A stretch of 64,000 nucleotides of DNA, from positions 33,567,419-33,631,418 of the forward strand of contig NC_134547.1 of NCBI RefSeq assembly GCF_050624435.1, given 5' to 3'. Each line of letters opens with the position of its first letter. Position 1 is the first letter of the stretch. The notes beneath the pieces were generated by a model. The model made no database searches, was not told the origin of the DNA, and was given only the letters and a program-made list of their open reading frames with translations. This document shows, piece by piece, positions 56,301 to 64,000 of the stretch. The DNA is from Tenrec ecaudatus (taxonomy: Eukaryota; Chordata; Mammalia; Afrosoricida; Tenrecidae). A program made the position numbers and the translations under genes.

Positions 56301-56892
56301 TGCAGGCTTGAAAAGTGTGAATATATTTGTATTTGGATGAAAAGCTCTGTCAATATCTATCAGGTCAAATTGTCTAATTGTAGTGTTTAGATCTCTAGTC
56401 CTCTTGTTGAGTTTCTTTCCCTGTGATCTATCTGTCTCAGAGAGCGGAGTATTGAAGTCACCCACTATAATTGTTGAGGCTGTGATTTCTTTTTTCATCT
56501 TTTGGAGTGTTTGGTTGACGTATTCAGCAGGTCTCTCATTCAGGGAATATATGTTCACAATGCTTAGTGGTTCTTTGTCTACCATTCTCTTGAGCATTAT
56601 ATAGTGTCCCTTCTTATCTCTTTTTATGGTTTGCACTTTGAGATCAATTTTATCTGAGATTAGGATTGCTATCACTGCTTTTTTTTATTTTTAAAAAACT
56701 TGGTATGGCTTTCTCCCGCTTTTGATCCTCAGTCTATTTTTGTCTGTAGCCTTGAGATGTGTCTTCTGTAGGCAGCAGATTGATGGGTTGTGTTTTCTAA
56801 GCCAGTCTGCTAGCCTCAGTCTTTTAATGCCTAGGTTTAGGTCATTGATATTCAGGGTTATTATCTCTATCTACAGACTCTGTGATGTCATC
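53376..56892 (-). pseudogene. L1 ORF2 pseudogene
   Basis: ORF2 encodes endonuclease, reverse transcriptase and a C-terminal domain. The start near 56892 is followed almost at once by a stop. The endonuclease is seen at about 56700-56850 (NPSICCLQKTHL) and 56262-56675 (TIIVGDFNTPLS, the catalytic G-D-F-N motif). The reverse transcriptase is at 54669-55447, with [35 protein letters not shown] and the box LFAGDM, in which the second position of the usual F-A-D-D pair is G. This loses a catalytic aspartate. The C-terminal part is at 53376-53708 with LPYDPAIPLLGIYPEE and HTMEYYASLKRSD. At least six frame breaks or stops separate these pieces. Length about 1170 codons against about 1275 in human L1. 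Confidence 0.92.
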
Positions 56893-56942
56893 TTATACCT
56901 TTGTGTTGGATGTTTTCCTACCTTCCTTTCTCATTAATGTGT

Positions 56943-56943
<1 letters not shown>

Positions 56944-56980
<37 letters not shown>
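56944..56980. repeat. (TG)n microsatellite in L1 spacer
   Basis: About 17 TG units between ORF1 and ORF2 of the full-length L1. Antisense reading gives a run of CA. Confidence 0.95.
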
Positions 56981-56981
<1 letters not shown>

Positions 56982-57059
56982 ATCATTTTTGACGACTTCT
57001 TTCCATCCTTAAGCCAATGCTACCTTGTGGGTCTGTTTTCTCTTTGTTGCCTTCTGGGT

Positions 57060-58139
57060 AAGGTTGTTCTATGTGGAAGTCTCTTATTTATGCTTGGTGA
57101 GTGTTGTTCTTCTGCCCATACTGGGTTGGCAAGGATATTTTGTAGGGTTGGGTTTCTTCTAACGTATTCTTTGAGATTTTCCTTGTCTAAAAAGACTCTT
57201 AATTTTCCATCTAGCTTGATTGATAATTTGGTTGGGTAGAATATTCCTGGGTTTGTGTTATTTCCTTCAATTTTTGGAATATGTTACTCCATTCTCTCCT
57301 CTTCTTCATAGATTCTGCTGATAGGTCTGAGCATATTCTTATTTGGGAACCTTTACATGTGATTGTTTGTTTTTCCCTAGCTGCTCTCATGATTTTCTCC
57401 TTTTCCTCAAAATTGGATAGTTTAACTATTTTGTGCCTTGGTGACCATTTCTTGGGAGTCAGTCTAGCTGATGTTCTTTCAGCCTCTTGAATGGTTGCCT
57501 GGTTTTCATTCACTAAGTTGGAAAAGTTTTCCTCCAAGAATTCTCTCACTGTTGTTGTAGATGACTTCTTTGCTGTGTCTTCCTCCAGTAAGCCAATAAT
57601 TCTAATGTTGTTCCTCTTCATAGCATCAGACATAGCTCTTAGGTTTTCTTCAGATTCTCTGATGATCTTATTAGATTTTTTGAAGATGCCCCCCATGACC
57701 CCTGCTCCCTTCTCTACTTATTAGATTTTTGTTTGATTTTGTTAAAGTCTGTTTGTCTGTCTTCCAAGTCAGTGGTGCAATTCTCTTGTGTGGTTCACTG
57801 GGACAGATTTTTCCAGTCGATTCTCGAGGTCTGTGTATCTGCTACTGGTTTTTGTTATGTCCTCCCTAAGCTCTTGTATTTCCCTTTGGTGTATGGACTT
57901 TATCTCCTCTATCATTTTATTCTTTTTCTGTCTTGTTTCCTTCATATCCTGTATGACTCCATTAGTATTCTCAAAATTTTTTTCAGTGGCAGCTCAATGT
58001 CTGCTTCTTCTATGTATGTCGTTATGTTCAGGATATCTTCTGCTATTGCCTTTTGTTTATCCTGTTTTGTTTTTTTTATTGAGGTTGTTGGGGCTGATGG
58101 CTGTTAGCTTCGCATTGTTTTAGAGGAGCTAGGTGCCAT
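57060..58139 (-). pseudogene. L1 ORF1 pseudogene
   Basis: ORF1 is the RNA-binding chaperone of L1. An ATG at 58139 (ATGGCACCTAGCTCC) is the likely start. The N-terminal and coiled-coil part (58100-57700) is K/E/Q-rich with at least one frame break near 57720. 57211-57696 encodes the end of the coiled coil and the RNA-recognition domain (NNIRIIGLLEE) and then the C-terminal domain (REKQTITCKGSQIRICSD). A frameshift near 57225 moves the last part (KLDGKLRVFLDKENLKEYV) to another frame. About 350 codons in total, within the L1 range. Confidence 0.85.
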
Positions 58140-58728
58140 TTTCCAGGGAGTCAAAGAGTACTGGCTCTCTCTGGGAAATTTTTAGGAATGCTTCTTTGAA
58201 CTGCCTACGGCTAATTTCACTATGGAATTAACCCACCATTTTATCCTCCTGTGGCTTCCCTCTCAGGGGAGTGCCCCAGAAGGCTGGTGGGTTCCTGCTT
58301 TGGTGTTGTGCAGGTTGGGCAGAGGTTCCTGCAGCAGCTTGGAAAGTTGATGCGTCTTGGCCAGAGCTACCTTAGGCCCCCAGGCACACAGGCAGGGATT
58401 CCCCTGTAAGTTGGGCAGAGTTAGGCGGAGTATCCCCTGGTGGAGTTTGGGCGGAGTATCCCCTGGTAGAGGTTGGCAGGGCTGTCCCTAGCCTCGGGAT
58501 AGCTGCACAGGGTGGAGTTAACCTAGCTGGGTGTGGCACAAGTGTAAATGCCATAGGCTAAGGGGAATGTTCTGGAGGTCAGCAGTGAAGTGTGAGAGAA
58601 TAGGAAAGAGACAAAAAGGAGCAGTGGGGTGCGGTGGGGGGGGGGGGCGGAGTAAACCTGCTGAGACTGTGCAGAGATATAGAGAAGAGAGGGAAAGAAA
58701 AGTAACAATGTAGCTGAACTCTGATCCA
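58140..58728 (-). promoter_or_regulatory. L1 5' UTR / promoter region
   Basis: 589 bases between the target duplication and the ORF1 start, where L1 has its internal promoter. It contains an imperfect tandem repeat of a segment with GGCGGAGTATCCCCTGG at 58432-58480 and a run of G at 58637-58650. Promoter function is inferred from position. Confidence 0.65.
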
Positions 58729-58743
58729 GGAGTGAAATTTCTT
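58729..58743. repeat. Target-site duplication of full-length L1, right copy
   Basis: GGAGTGAAATTTCTT, identical to 51069-51083. Confidence 0.93.
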
Positions 58744-59279
58744 ATTATGACTCTTCTATCCATGTTTTTGTAACTCTACAAAATCATTGGTTGGGACTAT
58801 GCAAATGAAGTGTGTATAACAACCCTAGTAGAGGAAATTGATCAGTTTTCGTTTCCACTACCCTGGCTGTAATATAAGGATAAGCCATCTCAGCTGGAGA
58901 GAAGAACCCAGGACCAAGAACACATTTGCGTTCTCTGTCTGACATGGCAGAGGGTGAGACCAGAGGCACCAGAGACTGTGGCATGGAGACTGTAGAGCAG
59001 AGTCAAGGAGTCAGGACAAGACAGATGCCAAGGTAAGGACACTGTGAGTCAGAACAGAGGAGCAGCGGTGAGCATATAGGACTGTGAGACAAAGTGACAG
59101 ACAGGCTTCCTGGACCACTGTAGTAGAGGCCAAGGGACCACATGACTGAAAGGCTGAGGATCAGAGAGAGACTTGGCTACTGGCCAAGGAGAGAAGTTTT
59201 GAACCAAGGACTTATCCTTACTTTTTATGAATCCTGACTTCTGATAATCTGTTAAGCCTTACTGTGAATGTGATTCAAA
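58744..59279. other. Single-copy purine-rich sequence
   Basis: 58880-59200 is rich in GA on the plus strand. It might be a worn LTR, but I could not find a matching copy in the window. No gene supported. Confidence 0.4.
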
Positions 59280-59520
59280 CCTGTATTCCCAGCATGTTCA
59301 AAATGCATTGACAGGGATGATCCTAAAAGCATGATTTATGACAGCAAAAATTGGAAAGAATTTACTCACTCTTCATCAAGGGAACAATGTGTAAGCTCCA
59401 TTACATTCACATTAAGAGAATATGCTAGAATGAGAGAGATACCAATTGTTATTGAGGAAGAAGTATGTGGAAGAACAAGAATTTTTGTATAATCCCACTC
59501 TATTTTTTGTAAAAACTACA
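59280..59520 (+). mobile_element. Ancient L1 3' region relic
   Basis: ATTTATGACAGCAAAAATTG, GAAAGAATTTACTCACTCTT, CATCAAGGGAACAATGTGTA and AGAATATGCTAGAATGAG follow the 3' end of old L1 subfamilies. Confidence 0.6.
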
Positions 59521-60250
59521 AAAGTCTCTATCTCTAATTCCTATGGTTTAAGTCTAGACATTATAAAAACTTTTTAGTATATCATGTATATTTATATCTC
59601 TTTACTAAATAAGACCCTATTATGTTAAACAATTTATGGACCACATCTCCCCATCTTCTTTGTTGTTGTTCCATATTTTCCTCACTCAGGAAAAATTTAT
59701 TTTTAAAAACAGCTAGTAATACATTAGACATATTTTATGTGTTTTTTCCCTTTACAATTGCTTTTTCTTTCCCCCTCTTCCTTCTCAGCCCAATTTTATT
59801 CTGGTTGAAGTTTATCCTGTAATTTTTTTGTCTTTTTTATTTTAATTGTTTTTAAAGAGGGTATTTCAGGGTAAGAAAACTTATACCTAAAAAAGTTTAG
59901 TTGGAATTCTAAGTTAAATTTTAATATCAGCTGCCTGAAGGAATTTCAGATGTTATCAAACTGTTTTATGGTAAATACTTCCAGACAGGTTAGAATTCCT
60001 TTCTCACTCAATCAATAGACACTCCTAGAGGCTGATCTTTCTCCCTCAGGTGGCCTTTAAACTGTGGCTCTTCCAGTGCTCTCGGTTTCACTATGAAATG
60101 CACGGGGATGGATTTGTTCTTGTTCATACTGTTTGTCCCTTCAGTGCACGCTTTGAGCCTGAAGGTGTGAGTCTTTTTTTGATTTGGAAAACTCTCTTCA
60201 GTTAATATGTGTGTGTGTGTTTTACTGACATTCTATTTTCTTTCTGTCTT
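59521..60250. other. AT-rich single-copy sequence
   Basis: No supported gene or repeat. A short (GT)n lies at 60206-60220. Confidence 0.4.
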
Positions 60251-60254
60251 TGAA

Positions 60255-60550
60255 AAAGTACAGCCAGAATGTTCCTTATAAGCCAGGAAGAGCAAGAATT
60301 CATTTCACATACTCTGGACATGTTATCAGGAGGGACCAGTCCCTGGGATGAGACCTCGTGCTGGGTGAGATAGAGGGGCAATGAGGCAGAGGAAGACAGG
60401 TGATGTTTTGACACAGTGGCTGCAACCACAGGCTCAAACATAAGAACAATTTGGGGGGTGTCATGGGTCTGGGCGGGCTTTCAGTCTGTTGTACGTGAGG
60501 CTACTATGCATTGGAACCGACTCAATGGCACCTAGCAGCAACAACAACAT
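60255..60550 (+). mobile_element. RTE LINE 3'-end fragment
   Basis: The start encodes a CSQNVPYKPGRARIH-like relic of the RTE C-terminus, matching 21560-21600 (GCCAGAATGTTCCTTA in both). It ends TGGAACCGACTCAATGGCAC then CTAGCAGCAACAACAACA, the diagnostic RTE/AfroSINE terminus. Confidence 0.85.
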
Positions 60551-60599
60551 TTTCTTCTGTTGGAACTTTTTACATCTCTTCTTGTTATTTAGCTAATTT

Positions 60600-60905
60600 G
60601 CTTAAAAAAAAAACTCATTATTGTGAGCTAGGTGAAGGTTTACAGAGCAGAACATCATTTTCATATTCAATAATTCATGCACAATTTGTCTCATCTCATT
60701 CCATATAGTCTCCTCAATGCGCAGTCTCCGGCCCCGCTGCTTCCTTGTGTCTTCTGCCTCCATTCCTTCTTTGCTAACCCTTATGAATAAAACTGGCATG
60801 CACTTTGAGATTTTCTCTGTGTCTATTTCTCTTTCACTACAGGTAAAAATATACAGAAAAAAAATCACATGCTTAGTACCCTGAACGTAATTTTTAAAAC
60901 AGCTC
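60600..60905 (-). mobile_element. Possible L1 3' UTR relic
   Basis: TTATTGTGAGCTAGGTGAAG, GTTTACAGAGCAGAACATCA and TTCATGCACAATTTGTCTCA look like the antisense 3' end of an older afrotherian L1. No other copy in the window, so tentative. Confidence 0.4.
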
Positions 60906-61339
60906 AACATTGCTGTGGAAATGAACATGTTGTTGTGTCTGGTACATGTTGCTTCAATTGAAGAAAACTCTGTGAATCCAAGAAGAAAGAAAGGAGGGAG
61001 GAAGGAGGAAGGAAGGAATGAGGAAGAAAAAGTTGGAGGAAGGAAAAGAGGAAGAGAAACACATGGGACCAGGGTTAGCGCAAGTAAAGCAGCCAGGAAG
61101 CTATTGCAGTCACATGGTTTGCAGGAGCAGCAGCTTGGAACAGAGAGTGGAGTGTCAGTGTAAGGGGAGACAGGTGTGTGGCTATGGGGTGTTTTCAGGA
61201 TTTACAGCTGGAGCTGAGTGGTGGGGCATGGGTGGAAAGGAAGAGAGGGCAGCCCTGAGGTTTCTGCTGAGTGGATGATTTTGTCATTTACTGTGTTTGG
61301 ACAGATGAGACAGGACCCCCTTCTTGGGGCTCCTGGCTG
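60906..61339. other. Single-copy sequence with GGAA-rich tract
   Basis: 60978-61060 is a purine tract of GGAA and GAAG words. No gene supported. Confidence 0.45.
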
Positions 61340-61500
61340 GGTAAAGCTTGGTAAGTAACTTAACCTCATCAGTGCCCTGATCAGTGCAATGAAGGCGATA
61401 ATAGAGCTGGCCTCATAGCCATCCACAGACTAAGTAGAAAAGCACCTGGCATATGGTAAGAACTCCATAAGTGTTGGTGATGATGATGACGATGACAGCG
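61340..61500 (+). mobile_element. MIR relic
   Basis: GGTAAGTAACTTAACCTCAT, GATAATAGAGCTGGCCTCAT, AAAGCACCTGGCATATGGTA and AGAACTCCATAAGTGTTGGT follow MIR, ending in a GATGAT simple repeat. Confidence 0.7.
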
Positions 61501-61724
61501 GAAGCACAGAGAAGGAAGGGGTGCGGTGGAGGACATGGAGGGCTTGAAAGTCAGGCCAACAGCCGAGGACTCCTCCTACCTTACAGAGCTTCAGGCAGGG
61601 AGAAGTGGCATCAGATGTGAATGTTCACAGGAACCCTGTATCTGCCACATGGAGGGGAGAAAGATGTGGGGGAGCCGTGTATGGTGCCTCTCATGCTGGA
61701 AGGGAGAAGTGAGTGGATGTGTGT

Positions 61725-62030
61725 CATGAAATGGATTCCAACTTGCTACCCAATAGACAAAGTCCAATTTCTCATTGGGTTTTCTAGACTGACAGGGTAG
61801 GAGCCCTGGTGGGGCAGTGATTACACATTGGATTGCAATGCTCAAGGCCAGCAGTTCAAACCCACTGGCTGCCTGAGGGAGAGGGCTTTCTAGTTCAACA
61901 AACAATTATGATGGCAGTGAGTGAGTCTCACAAGGGCAGATCTCCAGGTCTTTTCTCCCATGGAGCCATTGGGTGGGTTTGAACCAACAACCTTTCAGTT
62001 AGCAGTCAAGTGCCACCAGAGCCCCTTCAT
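61725..62030 (-). mobile_element. AfroSINE with a second AfroSINE nested in it
   Basis: 61725-61797 (ATGAAATGGATTCCAACTTG) and 61905-62025 (CTTTTCTCCCATGGAGCCAT, GGGTTTGAACCAACAACCTT, GTTAGCAGTCAAGTGCCACC) are the two halves of an antisense copy. Between them 61800-61900 (GGAGCCCTGGTGGGGCAGTG, GGCCAGCAGTTCAAACCCAC) is a sense copy's tRNA-like head, truncated at its 3' side. Confidence 0.75.
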
Positions 62031-62809
62031 GGATGTCTCATAGGTATACGTTATTACAATAGTACATAACTATAATTGTTAATTTTAAAAAATCTGAATG
62101 AGCCTCCCCCCCCAATCTGGTTGATGAGAAACTCTACCTTCGATATTAATTCAGTTCTTGTTGTCTTCTTAGGCCTTGGTTCTGCCTTCATTCAGCATTA
62201 AGCTCCAGAGTGCCGGAGCCTGTGCAGTCCTTGGCGAGTCCAAGGCGGCTGTGTCATCATTTAGAGAAAAGGAAAGAGGTGGGGCAATGCATTGAGTCCT
62301 GGGCTTTCTTGAAACCACGCCACTGGTCCTGCCACCCCCAGTGCATCCTCAGTGAGTGGACACTTGCCCTTCTCTCAACCGGGGAAAGCTCTTCTTTGAG
62401 AAAAAGCACAGAGCAATACATCCATGAGTCAGGCTGCCAAGGGAAGGGTGCGGGGTGAAGGCAAGCCCTCTCGCATCATATGGTGCCAATGCAAATCAGC
62501 TTTTATAGGTGTCAGAGGGCAAGATGCCCACAGCCCCCTGACCTCAGTGGTATCAGAGGATACGACACACAGGGGCTAAGGCATGCTGGCTTTTGGTCCA
62601 GGAAGGCAACCTGTCTCTGCCCTCCACCTGCCCTGCCTTTCGGAGAAAGCAATAGGCTATTTCTCAAGAATGAAAGAGATAGAAGAAGGGAACATCAGTC
62701 AGAGCTCATCTGAGCCCAGGTAGCAGCACTGGGACTGCTGGCTGCCCTGGGGGAATCCCACTCCAGCAGGGCTGGTGTCCTCCAGGGACAGCCAGGTTTT
62801 ATCTCCGCT
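62031..62809. other. Single-copy sequence, no feature recognised
   Basis: A C-run lies at 62106-62113. No gene supported. Confidence 0.4.
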
Positions 62810-63010
62810 TAATGAGCAGCAGTGATGGAGTTGAGCATTTATGGTGCATAGAAACATCAAGCTAGTCCCTGTTCTTAGCATGTTGCATAGGCCACCCCAT
62901 TGAATCTTCACAACCACCGTGTGGAGTAGAAGGTATAATGACCATTGTTGAGATAAAAATGAGCAGATGGAGGCAAAGAGAGCTTCAGTAACTTGCCCCA
63001 GGTCTGTGCC
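62810..63010 (+). mobile_element. MIR, nearly complete
   Basis: GAGCATTTATGGTGCATAGA, CACCCCATTGAATCTTCACA, ACCACCGTGTGGAGTAGAAG and TTCAGTAACTTGCCCCAGGT follow the MIR body in order over about 190 bases. Confidence 0.85.
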
Positions 63011-64000
63011 TCTCTCCACTCCCTGCCCGCTCCCATGATCTCACCAGGAGGCAGCAGGGATGTGGCCTGAGTGGGGGTGGGATGGAGTGTTCTGCTGAGC
63101 TCCAGGATCAGCAGACAGACCATGTCCAGGGTTCCTTCAGTCACTTTCTGAATGAGTCCAGTGCCCACTAGCAAACACCTCTCTCCCTGCCACTTCTTGC
63201 CTCTGCCACCACCTTGAGTCTTTCCATCCTGTCCTCTCCTCCCCTTCGAGAGCCAACCCCTCCTTGTGCTTGCCCTTCAACTGTGCGTCCTCAGTCTGGA
63301 TGGCACGCTTGTCAAGGGTCAGAGCAGAAGCCTCCATCCCGGACCAGCCTGCTCCCTTGTCTGCACTCTGGTGACAGAGAAGTCCTCACACCAGATACAT
63401 CTCTGGGAGCAATGGGAGTCCTTCCTGCTCAGGTTTCTGGCTGGTGGTGATGAGGGCTAAGTTTACTTTTAAAGAGAGCAAGAATGGCGGCCAATATAGG
63501 CCGTCCAACCCAGCACAGCTCTGAGTTTTAGAACAGCGGTTCCTCAACCACATCTCCACTGCCCTAATGTCTGTCTGGTGCTCAGACTGTGTGAATGGGC
63601 CAGCAGAGGGCTCGTGGCTGTGGGACTCAGCATCCTGTTGGGTGGTCTTTCCGGGGGGCGGTGGGGGCGCACTGCATCACACCTCTCTGACATGAGGTCG
63701 CTGTGCCCACGAGGATCTGTGCCTACCAACATGCTGGAGCTACTGCTAGCTTTCCAATGAGCCTGTGTTCCGACCAGGCTTCTTTTTAGAGCAAAGAGTG
63801 AGCTTCCTGCTCCCCTGTGGGGCCTGCATGGCTCCTCCTCCCTGATGGGCAGGAGCCAGGTGGGGGTGGGTTGAGGAGGGAGCTCCTCAGAGCCTTCAGC
63901 ACAGCCTTGGGCGAGTGACAGGGCATCTGTTGACATCTGCCTTGCCGTGCCATGGGTAGAGTTCAGTCAGGAGTCAACCTCAGAAGCCTGCGGTATCCAG
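63011..64000. other. Single-copy sequence, no feature recognised
   Basis: GC-moderate. Overlapping open frames on both strands (up to 130 codons at 63544-63936) lack domains. Confidence 0.45.

Larger units (their letters stand above)
51084..58728 (-). mobile_element. Full-length L1, 7.6 kb
   Basis: Bounded by an exact 15-bp target duplication. Minus-strand order: 5' UTR (58728-58140), ORF1 (58139 to about 57060), a spacer with (TG)n, ORF2 (about 56892-53376), and a 3' UTR of about 2.3 kb (53375-51084) ending with an AATAAA-type signal and a short A tail. Both ORFs are broken, so it is dead but not truncated. The same 3' UTR type occurs at 1-490 and 40964-42221. A 7.6-kb length is longer than the roughly 6-7 kb of human and mouse L1, because of the long 3' UTR. 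Confidence 0.93.

Noticed and set aside
63530-63565. AACAGCGGTTCCTCAACC, like a SPIN end
   Set aside because: Only the first 15-16 bases resemble the SPIN terminus. No interior, no second terminus and no target duplication follow.
63544-63936. 130-codon minus-strand open frame
   Set aside because: Overlaps an open plus-strand frame, lacks any domain, and has proline/serine-rich low-complexity composition.

Overview
This is a mammalian nuclear DNA window with no recognisable host protein-coding exon. It reads as intergenic or deep intronic sequence dominated by transposable elements. The lineage can be read from the repeats. Many copies of a tRNA-derived SINE with an RTE-like 3' end match the afrotherian AfroSINE family. 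RTE LINE fragments share that 3' end. Three non-autonomous hAT elements match the SPIN family. Among Afrotheria, SPIN is known to me from the tenrec, so the best guess is a tenrec such as Echinops telfairi. That is an inference from repeat content, not a proof.

Layout. 1-20 kb: mostly single-copy sequence with scattered AfroSINEs, MIR and L2 relics, three minus-strand ERVL-type LTRs (1879-2400, about 9318-9825, 10841-11353), a SPIN copy (15105-15516) and a full-length dead mariner (17144-18465). 20-25 kb: two RTE copies in opposite orientation, then an ancient minus-strand L1 interrupted by AfroSINEs and by a processed RPL19 pseudogene with its target-site duplication. 25-32 kb: a pile-up of ERVL pieces, with one LTR-PBS-gag segment, several LTR relics and three copies of the 3' internal region, plus an RTE fragment. 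32-37.5 kb: an older minus-strand L1 carrying a 22-bp minisatellite of about 24 units in its presumed 5' region. 37.5-51 kb: mostly single-copy, with a SPIN element split by an L1 3' UTR (40871-42327), a short SPIN (48224-48414) and more AfroSINEs. 51-58.7 kb: a full-length 7.6-kb minus-strand L1 with a perfect 15-bp target-site duplication and broken ORFs. 58.7-64 kb: single-copy sequence with RTE, MIR and AfroSINE pieces.

How parts relate. The autonomous elements (L1, RTE, ERVL, mariner) all have damaged genes. AfroSINE depends on a LINE partner, and the shared tail points to RTE. The RPL19 copy and its target-site duplication look like L1-type retroposition. Nesting gives a relative order: an ERVL LTR sits inside an AfroSINE, an L1 inside a SPIN, and AfroSINEs and RPL19 inside an ancient L1. 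I found no CRISPR, operon, tRNA gene or rRNA, and no convincing new coding system. The least explained structures are the 22-bp minisatellite, an unclassified inverted repeat at 19.0-19.7 kb, and AT-rich single-copy stretches that could be conserved regulatory DNA.
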